64,000 nt of DNA from Platanthera guangdongensis. Its lineage: Eukaryota; Streptophyta; Magnoliopsida; Asparagales; Orchidaceae. A program made the translations under genes and the position numbers. Positions 1 to 10,970 of the stretch are shown here, in pieces (position 1 is the first letter of the stretch; each line of letters starts with the position of its first letter). Where the stretch lies: assembly GCA_039583875.1 (NCBI GenBank), contig CM077153.1, forward strand, positions 64,860,482 through 64,924,481. Reading direction: 5' to 3'. The notes beneath the pieces were generated by a model. That model was not told the origin of the DNA. It was given only the letters and a program-made list of their open reading frames with translations, and did not search any database.

Positions 1-375
1 ATGTAGTAATGTGTGTGTATGTGTTGAGTGTGTGTATGTGCACTTGTGTGTGTGCGCTTATTTATGTGTGTATGTGCACTTGTGTGTATGTGCACTTGTG
101 TGTGTGTCTCTTTTTGTGTGGATATGTGAGTGTGTGTGTGAATGTGTGTGTGTTGATTGTTAGTACGTGTGAATATGTGAGTGTGTGTGTGTGTGCTTAT
201 TTATGTGTGTGTGCACTTGTGTGTGTGTACGTAGTAATGTGTGTGTATGTGTTGAGTGTATGTGTTGAGTGTGTGTATGTGCATGCATGTCATGTGTGGC
301 AATATGTGTTGAGTGTGTATGTGTTGAGTGTGTGTATGTGCACGTGTGTGTCTATTTTTGTGTGTATACGCACTT
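1..375. repeat. TG-rich low-complexity tract
   Basis: The stretch is a degenerate microsatellite built from TGTG runs interrupted by short words such as GTATGTG, GTTGAG and TGCACTTG. An open reading frame crosses it, but its translation is only Cys, Val, Tyr and Met repeats dictated by the TG composition, so I do not call a gene. Confidence 0.9.
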
Positions 376-424
376 GTGAGATTATTTATGTTTTGTTTTA
401 TTTTTCTTTCATCCAGTTCGTGTT

Positions 425-1275
425 ATGGGTAAACATAAAAAAGCGGTGTTAGTGCAAATTGGGAGGTCAATGATGCTTTGATTTTTTGTGACCTGCGTCT
501 GAAAGAAATTGAGTTGGGTAATCGTCCAATCACGCACTTTAGCAGGGATGGGTGGACAAACCTAACAACAGGTTTCTTTGCGCACACGGGAAAGTCGTAT
601 GATCGAAATCAAATGAACAATAAGTGGGATCAGCTAAAGAAAGATTGGAAATTATGGAGAGAGCTAAAGGGTCGTGAGACGGATCTTGGCTGGGATCCAA
701 TCGGCAAAACTATTGCTGCTTTGGAAGACTGGTGGAAAAGACGCTTGAAAGTAAGTAGATTCTTCGCACTTGAGAACCTTGTTTTTTAATACTTTGGTGG
801 ACAATATGTCTAATCAGTACTTTTCTTCTTGTTAGGTTCTTCCGAGTGCAAGAAAGTTTCAGTTTTCTGGGATATCTCCTGAGTTAGAGGAGAAACTTCA
901 TATGATGTTTAGCCAGGTCGTTGTACCTAGAGATCTTGCATGGGCTCCAAATTCTAGAAGACTTTGAACATGAGTCGATCGATGAACAGGATGGGTCCGC
1001 TGGAGATGATACACAGAACATCAATGAGTCTTCACATTCTACCGCAGCTAAGGAGAAACGAACATCTAGGGGAAAAAGTAAGAATACTGCGAAGAAGTCA
1101 AAGATTTATTTGCAAGGACAGGCATCTACAAGTTATGGATGAGTCTCAGTTTGATTTCTACGACTATTCCACCATGCTGCTGAAAGATAAACAAAATCGA
1201 CAAACGTTTATGAGCATTCGCAAGGACAGGCATCTTAGGTGGTTGCAGGCTCGTTATGAAAAACGAGCGGATTAG
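425..1275 (+). pseudogene. MYB/SANT-like protein (ORF1) of a PIF/Harbinger transposon
   Basis: Exon 1 (to 750) encodes the trihelix/MYB-like domain found in the accessory protein of plant PIF/Harbinger elements: 'CDLRLKEIELGNRP', then 'NNKWDQLKKDWKLW', 'DLGWDP' and 'EDWWKRRLK'. An intron runs 751-835 (GTAAGT to TTAG) and joins in phase to exon 2, which gives 'GISPELEEKLHMMF' and 'DLAWAP', the usual continuation. In the family this protein binds the terminal repeats and helps bring the transposase to the nucleus. The copy is broken. ATG 425 lies one base out of frame with the domain, just before an A-run. The frame shifts near 955, and the acidic/Lys-rich tail continues in two other frames to a stop at 1273-1275. 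The transposase lies 0.2 kb downstream on the same strand, as expected for one element. The end of the coding region is uncertain. Confidence 0.75.
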
Positions 1276-1375
1276 TATGGTTTTGTTTTTTTGTGCTTAG
1301 ATGATATTATGTTGTTGTTTGTGTTGGTTTTTTGGACTTTTGTTTATTTGTTTATTTTGATGCAACGCACTATAT

Positions 1376-1453
1376 GATGGACATTATGGTGTTAATTTTG
1401 TGAAGGTCATTATGATGTTAATATTGTGATGGATATTATGGTGTTAATTCTCA
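1376..1453. repeat. Three-copy 26-bp tandem repeat
   Basis: Three imperfect 26-bp units of the form GATGGACATTATGGTGTTAA plus six more bases follow one another between ORF1 and the transposase. Units begin near 1376, 1402 and 1428. They lie in the inter-ORF spacer of the Harbinger element, and no function is evident. Confidence 0.7.
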
Positions 1454-1467
1454 TTTATTTGTCGCAG

Positions 1468-2811
1468 ATGTATATTGTCATCTTCGGATAGTTCTAATGA
1501 GGAGGTTCAGCAGCAAGTAGTTGATTTATTTTATCATAATAAAGCACTCGATAGCCATCAAGTTGTAACATCTGCGACTTTTCAAATAATCGAGACAACT
1601 ACATCAACTAATAGATCTTGCATGACATCTGGGCAAACAGGGGCTAGATGGGTAGCTGAACTTTTTGATGGACACCCGCTTAGATTTTTCAGTGTCTTTA
1701 GAATGTCAAAGGTGATATTTGGTGATTTGCTTACACTTTTCACACTTCAATATGAATTTCAAGGATCCAGTAGAACTCTATCATGTGAAGTGCTTGCAGT
1801 TACATTGTACATTTTAGGTCATAATCTACCAATGCAACTTGCAAGTGAACGATTTCAACACTCTACAGAAACAATAAGTAGATTTTTCGCAAAAAGTATT
1901 ACTGCAATTAAGAGACTATCTTCTGATGTCGTTAGACTTATAGATCATCTTTTCAGTAATATTTCCCCACAAATTTTAAATGATGTTCGATACATGTCAT
2001 TCTTAAAGGACTGTATAGGAGCTATTGATGGAACACATGTGGATGATCGAGTTCCAACTGATCAACAAGTTTCCTACATTGATCGGCATGGCACAACAAC
2101 GCAAAATGTGATGGTTGTTTGTGATTTCAACATGTGTTTCACTTTCGCATTAGCAGGTTGAGAGGGTTCTACTCATAATAGTCGTATATTTCAGCGTGCT
2201 CTTATGGAGCAGAGTTATAATTTCCTGTATCCGCCACCTAGTGAGTCTTTTATATCTTGAGACCATTTCTTATAAGAAATTTGTAAGATTATTTTGGTTA
2301 CGGTCACTATTATTTACACATAAATAATATACAATTTTGCAGACAAATATTATGTAGTAGATATTGGATATCCACTTCAACATGGTTTTTTTAAATCATA
2401 TTCAAGTACACGGTATCATTTACCGGATTTTAGAAGGGGTACTAGGCCTATACAAGGGCGCCGAGAAATATTCAAGCAGCCTCACTCGTTCTTACGCAGT
2501 GTCATAGAACGTTCATTCGGAGTATGGAAAAAGAAGTAGAAGATACTTAGAGATATGCAGTCATACAGTTTGACAAAACAAAGAGACATTGTGATTGCAA
2601 CAATGATATTGCATAATTACATTCACAGGCATTCATCCCGCTCAGACACTCATTTTCGTGCTTGTGATGAAGACGAGCATTCCATTTACACGACGGGCCA
2701 TCAGAGAAGAATAGGACAGGTTAATGAAAGCTCAAGTGGAGACCATATTAGAAGGTTCGAGTAGAGGTGGATAAGATGGTGTCATTGCATGACTCCATTG
2801 TCGAACAAATA
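1468..2811 (+). pseudogene. PIF/Harbinger DDE transposase
   Basis: This is the DDE superfamily transposase of a PIF/Harbinger element (HARBI1-like). The first catalytic Asp is visible in 'CIGAIDGTHV'. The segment that normally reads G-W-E-G-S-x-H-D-S-R is here G-stop-E-G-S-T-H-N-S-R: a TGA at 2159-2161 replaces Trp and the second catalytic Asp is Asn. After an intron (2241-2342, GTGAGT to TTTTGCAG, phase 1) come 'NKYYVVDIGYPLQHGF', 'TRYHLPDF' and 'VIERSFGVWK', which holds the catalytic Glu. Another stop follows at the 'WKKK' position (about 2538), then 'IVIATMILHNYIH'. No certain start is seen: an acceptor-like GCAG precedes 1468, so an upstream exon may be lost. With a stop and a lost catalytic residue, this copy cannot be active. 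Family assignment is firm; ends are approximate. Confidence 0.85.
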
Positions 2812-3482
2812 TTCAGAGCTTGAACGTGTTTGCAGTATCAGCATAGTAACCTATTGTATTTTGAGTTTTCAATGTTTTAATGTTTACAAGTATTTTGGAG
2901 TATTTGTAGTACCTTTATATGTTTGAACTAGGCATCACGGTCACAGTCACCGTTGGAAGTTAATTATAAAATAATTATGTATTGTTAGATTCTCATTTAC
3001 AACATTTAGAAATATATATACATATATTAAAAATATATATTTTAAAAAATATATAATATTTTTTAAATATATATATATACAAAACGCCACCGCAGTTTTG
3101 CCGAACAATTCTTTGTTTTGAACAGCTCTGCAAACACAGAATATCCAAACAGATCTCTGTTTTCAAAAATCAGTTTCCAACAGCTTCATCTACAAATATG
3201 CATTTATAACAGATTCTGTTACAATCGCAACTGCTCTACCAAATGAAGACTAAGAAAGATACTCTGATCCACACATCTTCATTGATACACAATCTCGATG
3301 CTTATCAATTTCTTTATTTTAATACTTCAAATACAAACTGCTTATTCTAACCGGAGAGCAATCGACGTAGGTGGAGATTTGTCTCATCGTACATAGAGTA
3401 GAATTCTACGTAAGTTCTTAAAACTCTATGATTTCTCCAAGTGCCATGTTAAGCTTTTATTTATTGTGACTCCAGGTATAAA
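2812..3482. other. Non-coding spacer with AT-rich stretch
   Basis: No coding similarity was recognised. The stretch contains an AT-rich TATATA segment at about 3004-3085. It should include the 3' end of the Harbinger element, but I could not identify a convincing terminal inverted repeat or target duplication. Confidence 0.5.
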
Positions 3483-3799
3483 TGAACACCGTCTTTCTAT
3501 ACATATGCATGGCATCGGAGGACATCAACATCTATTCCATCGGGAGTGGACGAGACTGAAAGTGCATGATGGACAGACTCGGCTTATCCATGTGCTCACT
3601 TTTATTTAAATGTTGCTTTTATTTTTTTATTGGCACCCATGCTGGTATAAAGGGGATTGTATTAGCTCATTAGGGTTATCTTTTGGATGTGTGAGATTTA
3701 GGGCTGCTCCCAAAGAGTTTCTTCTCCTCCTTACCTCCTTCCCTCTCTCCTTCCTCCGCCGGACCTCTCATGTCGGGTTCTTCTTTTGAATTGGTAATA
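3483..3799 (+). repeat. Terminal repeat of the gypsy element, left copy
   Basis: About 317 bp that match, in reverse complement, the block at 18829-19160. Shared words include the TATA box TATAAAGGGGATTGTA (about 3655), GTGTGAGATTTAGGGCTGCTCC and GGTTCTTCTTTTGA. The right end reads GGTAATA, close to the GGTAACA end of the other copy. The TATA box points toward the gypsy genes, so this copy is in the orientation expected of a 5' LTR. I could not find a convincing primer-binding site directly after it. Confidence 0.75.
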
Positions 3800-4064
3800 T
3801 TTCGTTAGATCCTGCCTCACCGCCCGCAGTTTTCGCCGCTGGTGGTTCATCTGTCGTCCTCCGGTCACTCACGTGCACGTTTCGTACGCGCCCTGCATCC
3901 CATCCTTCCTGAACGCCTCTTCCGCATCGCTAGTCCGTTTCCGCGTCTCCCACCACTCCCAATGTCGCTCGACACCGCCCGAGGAGCTCCGCTTGCACCC
4001 TTACAGCCTTTCGATGTTGCATCTGTATCTCCCAGCGGACCGTTCTGCCTAATTCGCCTTTGTC

Positions 4065-4604
4065 GTGCCTGATATGCCTTCGTGCGGCCGTCCAGCACCG
4101 GATTTGCCTCCGCGTGACCTTCCAGCACCCGTTCAACCCAATGGCCCCACCGCACGATCATTCAGCGACCACACTACCGATTCCACCTCTGAAGCCCTCA
4201 ACTACCGCATCAATGCGCAGGATCAACTCATCGCCTCAATGCACGCATCGCTCCTCGCCCTCCATTCCAAGATCGACTCATTCCAAGCGCCAACCACCCC
4301 CTCCGGCTCCGGCTCGGCCGCAGATGGGGGCTTCATCCTCAGGGAAATACCGGTGGAACCACCCGAGCCGCAAGGATGCGCGGCTCTCGTCCAGTCCACT
4401 CTCTCCCTCGATATTTCGTCCTTCATTGGCGTCGACCCGATGGGATGGATCGTTAAGGCGGAACAATACTTCGACTTCAACGTCACGCCAGAGCAGGACA
4501 AGGTGTCCACTATCCTTGTGGGGTTGGACGGCTCTGCCCTTCATTGGGCTCGGTGGCTCTGCCAGTCGAACCCAGCCCTCTACCTGGCCCGAGCCCTCTC
4601 CTAA
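4065..4604 (+). pseudogene. Gypsy gag, C-terminally deleted
   Basis: A Pro-rich N-terminus is followed by the retrotransposon gag motif 'GVDPMGWIVKAEQYFDF' and 'LDGSALHWARWL', typical of plant gypsy capsid proteins, which assemble the virus-like particle in the cytoplasm. The frame stops at 4602-4604 just after this motif. The rest of capsid and the CCHC zinc knuckle are missing: the protease begins directly in another frame at about 4544. I read this as an internal deletion joining mid-gag to the start of protease. The start at 4065 is the first in-frame ATG; an upstream start cannot be excluded. Family call firm, boundaries approximate. Confidence 0.7.
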
Positions 4605-5425
4605 CCATGAAGCTCTTGGGCATATTCTATGACCGCCCGATCATTGTCATGGTGGACAGTGGTGCGAGCCACAACTTTCTCTCAACCCAATTAGTGCGGC
4701 TGTTTCAGCTTCCTTCTATCTCGTCTATGAATTTTACGGTATGCCTAGGCGATGGACGTCGCCGTCCGACAGTGGGTTGCTGCCCTGGCGTGTCTCTTCA
4801 AGTGGGCGACTGCTCGATCACCGCTGACTTCTATGTGTTTGGCCTCAGCGGCATCGACCCCATCTTAGGGGTGGCGTGGCTTCACACGCTCGGCGACGTG
4901 CAGGTCAACTGGGCCACCATGGCGAAAATGTTCCTCCATCAGGGTCAGCTGTGCCGACTCATCGGCAACTCCGCGCTTATCCGCTCCCCAGTCTCCTTCC
5001 GCACGATCCAGCGGACGACTGGCGTCGATTTTTCAGGTTGGCTTTGGCCCTTCTCCGACCCGTTAGCGGAGCCTCCATCTCACCCGCCGGATCATCAGGA
5101 GCTACACGCTGAGTTCGCCGACATCTTTAAGGCCCCGCCCGGCCTTCCTCCGACACGACTGACCAATCACGTCATTCCCCTCCAGCCCGGCACCGCGACA
5201 ATGTCAGTACGGCCTTACCGCTACGGTCATGTGCAGAAGGACGAGATCGAGCGTCTAGTTCACGAGATGCTGATGGGGGGCCTCATCCGTCCTAGCGCGA
5301 GCCACTTCTCCAGCCCGATCCTCCTGGTCCGAAACAAGGACGGTAGCTGGTGGTTCTGTGTGTACTACAAGGAGCTCAACAAGGTCACAGTACCAGACAA
5401 GTATCTGATCTCGGTGATTCAGTAG
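4544..5425 (+). pseudogene. Gypsy protease and N-terminal reverse transcriptase
   Basis: An open frame of 293 codons. The aspartic protease active site is 'MVDSGASHNFLS' (residues ~36-47), followed by 'GIDPILGVAWL'. A linker leads to RT fingers and palm: 'PYRYGHVQKDEIERLV', 'GGLIRPSASHFSSPILLV', 'DGSWWFCVYYKELNKVTV'. The canonical form of the last block has Arg and Asp residues (R-x-C-V-D-Y) that are changed here (F-C-V-Y-Y), so even this stretch is damaged. A TAG at 5423-5425 stops the frame within the 'PDKYLISVIQ' motif. RT copies element RNA into cDNA; protease cleaves the polyprotein. Confidence 0.85.
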
Positions 5426-6470
5426 CTCTTGGATGAGCTTCACAGGGTCGTCTTCTTCACCAAGCTGGATCTCCAAGCAGGATATCACAGATCTGCGTGC
5501 GGCCGGAGGATGCCGCCAAGACCGCTTTCCACACTCATGACGGCCACTAAGAGTTCTTGGTCATGCTCTTCGGGCTGACCAATGCTTTAGCCACCTTCCA
5601 GGACACGATGAATGAGATCTTCATGGTAGTACTTTGACGACACGTTCTTGTTTTTTTATGACATCTTGGTCTACAGTTCTTCCTGGCAGGAACACCTTCG
5701 GCACGTCCACCTCGCTCTGACCATCATTTAGCATCATCAGCTCAAGCTCCACCAGAGGAAGTTTTCTTTTGGCGCCACCGGGGTGACCAATCTCGGCCAC
5801 ACCAACTCCGCCCAGGGGGTCGCTACAGACGAGGAGAAGATCGTGGCAGTCCTCCATTGCACGACTCCAACTTCCATGTGGGACGTTCGCGGCTTCCTCG
5901 ACTTGACTGGATATTACCGTCAATTCATGCAGGGGTACGGAACACTGGCTCGACCACTAACACAGCTCCTGAAGAAGTCCGAAGAGGGCACCTTTCAGTG
6001 GTCGGTCGCCACCGCTTTTGTCGCCCTCCAGCAGGCCTTATTGCACGAAACGGTGCTGGCTATGACCGATTTCTCCCAGTCGTTTCTCGTGAAGAGCGAC
6101 GCGACGAGCTCAGGCGTGCGAGCCGTCCTCATGCAAGTCGGTTGACCAGTAGCCTACTTCAACCGCACTTTCTCCAGTACCATCCGCAGCCGCTCTGCAT
6201 ACGAGAATGAGCTTATGGGACTCGTCCTCGCAGTCTAACATTGGCGCCCCTACCTTCTGGGCCGCCCGTTCGTGGTTCGCACTGATCACCACAGCCTTTG
6301 CTACCACCTGCAGTAAAAGATCGCCACAACGGCCCAACAAGTGTGGGTCACCAAACTTCTGGGCTATGATTTCACCATTGAGTTCCGTCGGGGAGGACAA
6401 ATCGGGCGGTTGATGCCCTCTCTCGTCAGAGCCAGGACCCGAAGCTCACCGCCATCTCTCGTTTGGTGTG
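5426..6470 (+). pseudogene. Gypsy reverse transcriptase (C-terminal half) and RNase H
   Basis: RT continues as 'LLDELHRVVFFTKLDLQAGYH', then shifts frame. The catalytic F-x-D-D box near 5652-5665 reads F-F-Y-D-I-L, so one of the two aspartates is lost. From 5783 the connection and RNase H region follows: 'NLGHTNSAQGVATDEEK', 'DVRGFLDLTGYYRQF', 'ARPLTQLLKKSEEGTFQW', 'VKSDATSSGVRAVLMQ' (first RNase H Asp), then a TGA at 6143-6145, 'YENELMGLVLAV' (catalytic Glu) with another stop, and 'VRTDHHSL' (Asp). The coding line is cut at 6475 by Copia-A and continues at 17385. Confidence 0.8.
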
Positions 6471-6475
6471 GGAAG
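6471..6475. repeat. Target site duplication of Copia-A, left
   Basis: GGAAG immediately precedes the LTR start TGTTGGATC and is repeated exactly at 17385-17389 after the LTR end TCCAACA. This is the 5-bp duplication made by copia integrase and fixes the element ends. Confidence 0.92.
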
Positions 6476-7865
6476 TGTTGGATCTTACGGCGCCATAGAG
6501 GGGGGTGAATAAGGGTTAATTAATTTTTCTTACGCTAAACAAACTTTACTTGGTGAATCAAACAATGCTACTAGAAATTATGGAATGAAGACTAATTTTT
6601 CATGAGCAAACTTAAACACTTTAAAATATACAAAAACTAAAATATAATAATTTATTTCAAAAGTACTAAAGTGCATACAAGGTGTCTCTATAGAGCTAGA
6701 GACCAAGGTTTATGAAAAATACAATATACTTTTGTTTTCGTCAGTCCTTCTACCAAGAACCGGCAGGCTAAAGCGTATCACTTCCTAGATCTTGCTACTA
6801 GCCTCCCCTAAATCTACCTCGACCTAGACGCTGCGCACAAGACAACGATTTCTCCCGAAGCCAAACAAGTACTTGGACGCCACGCACAAAGCGTCGATTT
6901 TCCCTAAGCCACACAAGGACTTAAACGTCACGCACAAGGCGGTGATTTCCCTTAAGCCACGCAAGAACTTAGACGTCACGCACAAGGCGGCGATTTCTCC
7001 TCTCGATTACAATAGGTTTACAATATGAATAAAAACAAGACAAATTCAAAACTTCTGAATAAAAACTCTCTTCAAACAAAGTACTGATAATGACGACGAA
7101 TCCTAGCCAGGATTGCTTTGAATGATGCATACGTGCCGTCAAACTTTTGTGCGTCGGCCTTCTTGAGAATATGGAGTAAAATCTGAAATCTGGAGCTCTC
7201 GGGTTCGTCTTAACAGGAAGATGCACTCCAGGTAATGAAATTCCTGATCTCCTCAGAAAATTGAATGGCTTTTATACATTGGCGATATCGTCTGGCAACA
7301 CTGGGTATCGCCACCTGGCGATATCGGTAACTGCTGTCACGTGTCCCACGAACGCCTCATTTTCACATCGCAGATTCATCGATCGTCGAACGTGGACTAT
7401 TGTCTGGCGACATTGGGTAATCGCCAACTGGCGATAGAGATAACTGCCGCCACGTGTCCCACGTACTGCTGATTTTCTCATAGCTGATTCGACGAAGGTG
7501 TTCGTCGATTGTCGAGCACAAAATCGTCGATCGTCGTTGTCATGGGTGGGCAATACTCAATATCGCCTGGCGATATCTTCTAAGCTCTAATGCAGATTCG
7601 TCGAACGGAAATCGTCAAACGTTGATCGTCGAGGGAAGATTCGTCGAACGGCGATCGTCGATCGTCGAGCGCCACTGTCGCCTGTGGGCGATACTCAATA
7701 TCATCTGGCAATATCTTCACTGCTCATATGTGCTGACCCGAAACATCATACAAAATTTATTAGAGCTAGACCTGTGATATCTGCATATCATAAACACTCA
7801 TAAATCAAATACAAACGAGATTTGTTATTAGCAAACCAAAGAAGCGTGGAACGCATGCTCCAACA
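6476..7865 (-). repeat. Copia-A 3' LTR
   Basis: TGTTGGATC to CTCCAACA, matching 16036-17384 over its length with indels. It holds clustered GTCGATCGTCGA-type repeats (about 7490-7680) and palindromic TATCGCC/GGCGATA modules. In element orientation this is the downstream LTR. Confidence 0.92.
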
Positions 7866-8090
7866 ATCTCCCCCTTTTGATAATAACAAATCCACTGAGA
7901 AAGAAATCATGAAGGAACTAAGAAGTGTTTGAAACGATGAGTACTATGTGTAACAAAACTAAGCATTTGTATGTGCACAAATATCTCTTGGATAAAACAC
8001 TCCCCCTGCAGGTGTACTCCCCCTAAATCTAAGCAGATTTGTTGATGTGCGTAGCATGAATGATTTCTGAATTAAATTCTCCCCCTTTGG
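7866..8090 (-). promoter_or_regulatory. Polypurine tract array of Copia-A
   Basis: On the - strand, AAAAGGGGGAGA abuts the 3' LTR at 7867-7878. Further AGGGGGAG tracts occur near 7999-8008, 8018-8027 and 8079-8089. A polypurine tract primes plus-strand DNA synthesis. Repeated tracts beside the LTR are a known trait of Sireviruses, and the LTR-adjacent one is the likely functional primer. Confidence 0.75.
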
Positions 8091-9000
8091 TATTGTCAAA
8101 AGTGATAGCAGAGTGGGGCGAAAGCTAAAGAGGAAAAACACAAATGAGAAATTAAGAAGAGAACATGTGAATCAATGTATATGAAAGAAGTAAATGAGTA
8201 AACACGAACAGAAGGCAATGTTCATCCATCCATATCACATACACATACACTAGTGAAGACTATGTTGGAAACAATTTCGATCCAATTCCCATAAGAAGAA
8301 ATTTTAGAGAAGATAATGTTGTGTACATGTGATAGATTGAAGAAAAACACATATGAGAGGTCTTACAACTACATGAATACGTGGAATGTAAAAAACAACA
8401 TAACATAGAGGTATGCATGATTAGCTGTGCTTGTACCTAGAAATTCAAAGCACAGCTAAATTGAATATCCAGATATATAGTTGCACAAGACACTTTACAA
8501 TTTTTTCCAAGGTGCTCAACCTCACAATGCTCATTAAGACTTATCAGGAGGGTAAATAGTGCTTGGTGGAGGTTCCTTGTCAGTCCCTTTTTATTGTAAT
8601 TTTGAAAGACATCAGCACATGTGTTGAATTGTCGTTTTTGAATTGTTTTTTTTAAATCTTTTTTTTTGTTTGGCATGATAAAGGAGTCTGAATTCACTTG
8701 TAAACATACAGGATTAAAGAAGCGGTGCAAGAAATAAACTATGATAAAGCACAAGTCGTAGCATGCAATTCTAGTGGTTATGGTAGAACATCCACAATTT
8801 ATATATACAGTAAGGTGAATCCATATGAAGCTTTTCACAAGTGTAAGTGAAAGAACATTATCAGAACTAAAACATTTTTCATACTTAAGAGGCATGCGAA
8901 AATAATTTCACAAGTAGACAAACACTAGGACTTATGTATGTATAAAAGAAGATGTGATGGTCGAACAATTGAACTATCCTGCTGGGAACTCACAATCAAA
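8091..9000. other. Non-coding region of Copia-A between 3' PPT and antisense ORF
   Basis: AT-rich sequence with no recognised domain on either strand. A - strand open frame of 152 codons at 8437-8895 has no similarity I recognise and unremarkable composition, so I leave it unassigned. Confidence 0.4.
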
Positions 9001-9016
9001 GAATATACAGTAAATC

Positions 9017-9217
9017 ATGTCTAATCCTAAGAAATTAAGGAAAATTGGTGAAAAAGTGAAATGTCACTGTCGCCGGGCGATACTGGACATCGCTGATCGG
9101 CGACAGTGCGAAAATATTAAAAAGGGTCATATGAGGTCAAAGATATCAGATCTATCATTCTTTCCAAAAGACTGGTCGCGGAAGACGAAGGGGACGACAG
9201 CAAAAACTTGGATCAAG
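9017..9217 (+). other. Possible 5' exon of the antisense gene in Copia-A
   Basis: A + strand stretch with an ATG at 9017 and a strong donor AAG|GTAAGG at 9217/9218. It could be the first exon of the antisense gene, spliced to 9610. The codons before the donor (Lys/Arg-rich, 'MSNPKKLRKIGEKVK') match no family I know, so this may be untranslated leader. Inference from splice signals only. Confidence 0.35.
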
Positions 9218-9240
9218 GTAAGGATCATGGTTTTTTTTTG

Positions 9241-9568
9241 ATTCCTTAGATTTTGTAGATCTATTGTATGGTATGTCGTTAAGAATGTCAGATCTGGTAT
9301 CTAAAGGAGGGGAAAATCCATATCTGAAGTCGGACAGTGGATGAGATGAATTTCTGATATCGCCCGGCAACAACGGGTGTCGTCGTTTGGCGATACTGAA
9401 AAATATTTCTTAGATTTTGAAGATCTATTGTATGGTATGTCATTAAGAATGTCAGATCTGGAATCTAAAGGAGGGGAAAATCCAGATCTGGAGTCGGACA
9501 TTGGATGTGATCAAATTCTGATATCGCCCGACGACAACGGGTGTCACCGTCTAGCGATACTGAAAAAT
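9241..9568. repeat. 164-bp tandem duplication inside Copia-A
   Basis: Two adjacent units, about 9241-9404 and 9405-9568, each carry CTTAGATTTTG, TGTATGGTATGTC, GTCAGATCTGG, AAAGGAGGGGAAAATCCA and a terminal GC palindrome. They lie within the proposed intron of the antisense gene. Point differences show that the duplication is not recent. Confidence 0.8.
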
Positions 9569-9611
9569 TTTGCCGTTTGTTTTGTTTTTTTTTTTTTTTT
9601 TATCTGCAGCA

Positions 9612-10742
9612 ATGGTTTCCAGTTCGAAAACTCGCAGAAGTACAGGCAGTGATTCATATTCCTCCTACCAAACGTTTCCTGGGATAGAAAATGTTAACAT
9701 AGGGATTGAACGAGTGATCGAATTTGATCATGTCCGTCATACACATATTCACGACTTGTTAGCAATGGATGGAATAATGTCTATCATTATCTCGGATACA
9801 TTTTCATTTGTATTAATTACGGAATTCTACAATTCTCTAAAAGATCCTCGGTTTACGAACTTAAATGGTGGAGTACGATCAAAGATATAAGGCCGGATAG
9901 TAGAGATAACTCATTATGATCTCAGGGAGGAATTTGGGTTAATAGAACATGAAAATAGCAATGATGTAGTAGAGAATTATCGAAAATATAGAGATTGGAC
10001 ACTCTTGAACTTAGTTTTGCATGGAAATTTCATCAAAACACTTATTCAATCTACGGCCTCTCTCACTGAGAATGCAAGATTAGTGTAAGATATATTGAGG
10101 CACACTGTTTTACTCAAGTCCGGTGATACACGGAAGATAACGGCTCAATTGAGTTATGTCACATATATGATTTTGGAGCGGGAGCCGTTTGATATAACAG
10201 ACTTTATCCTATCGATAATACGCTATGCATACAGGCTAAAGAGTCCTACTTGGAAGAAATTAAACACACTACCACTTGGAGCTGTTATCCAACGCATTTT
10301 ATATAAGAAATACACTTGGATAGATCCGGATTTGTATTTCAATGATTGTGTGCCTTTAATATTTGCTACAAGTGGAACATCTTACATTGGCCGACCAACC
10401 CGAGGAGGGTCAACAAGAAGTAGTGAACCTGTATTCACTATCCGTAACCCGTCAATCCAAAGAGGTGCATTGTTGCGAGAAGGGTTGGACGACTTGCGAG
10501 AGTCGTTTGAAGAACATAAGCGGGAAGTGAAGAAGAACTTTCAGGGGGTTCAGAAATTCTTCAAATTTCTGACCAAAAGCCTCAAATTGAAGTCAACTCC
10601 AGCAGAAACGGCCGAATGGAAGAATCCGGTTATGGAGCCTCCCCGAACATCTATTCGCCGGCCTCGCCGAACAAGAAGCAGCGAACATAGTTCAGCTGAC
10701 GATCAAGGAGACACAAGAGCAGGTGATAGCAGAAATTTCTGA
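9612..10742 (+). pseudogene. Antisense ORF of Copia-A, 'putative plant transposon protein'-like
   Basis: One + strand frame from ATG 9612 to the TGA ending at 10742 (~376 codons) is broken only by TAA at 9888-9890 and TAA at 10086-10088. It lies opposite to the retrotransposon genes, between RNase H and the 3' LTR. The order of motifs resembles the plant transposon protein domain seen in extra ORFs of plant retroelements: 'ITEFYNSLKDPRF' with 'GGVRSKI', 'THYDLREEFGL', 'ILSIIRYAYRLKSPTWKKL' and 'LPLGAVIQRILYK'. A charged, possibly coiled stretch ('REGLDDLRESFEEHKREVKK') and a basic tail ('RRPRRTRS') follow. A polypyrimidine tract and TCTGCAG acceptor end at 9609, two bases before the ATG, and a donor lies at 9218, suggesting an intron in the leader. 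Function unknown. The family link is from memory of the motif pattern, not a search. Confidence 0.6.
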
Positions 10743-10970
10743 AGATTTCGAGGTGATCTGGACTGTTGGAGCTATCTCCTGACGACGATCACTGTCGTCG
10801 GCGACAGTGCAGTTATTAAAATTTTCATCTTATTTTCATGTTGTAATATTGTGATGTAGTGCAGCTACAATATTATTATTGACTTTTAACATTTGTGGTT
10901 TACTTGATACTTAATCATCACTTTCGTGTTAATTAAAGTGTGCTTTTCGTTTATTTATTATGTCAATTCA

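Noticed and set aside
9..452. 147-codon open frame over the TG-rich tract
   Set aside because: Composition is Cys/Val/Tyr/Met only, set by the TG repeats; no domain, no conserved start.
8437..8895. 152-codon - strand frame in Copia-A, considered as an envelope-like Sirevirus ORF
   Set aside because: No signal peptide, transmembrane or coiled-coil pattern that I could defend, and it lies beyond the antisense ORF; left as unassigned.
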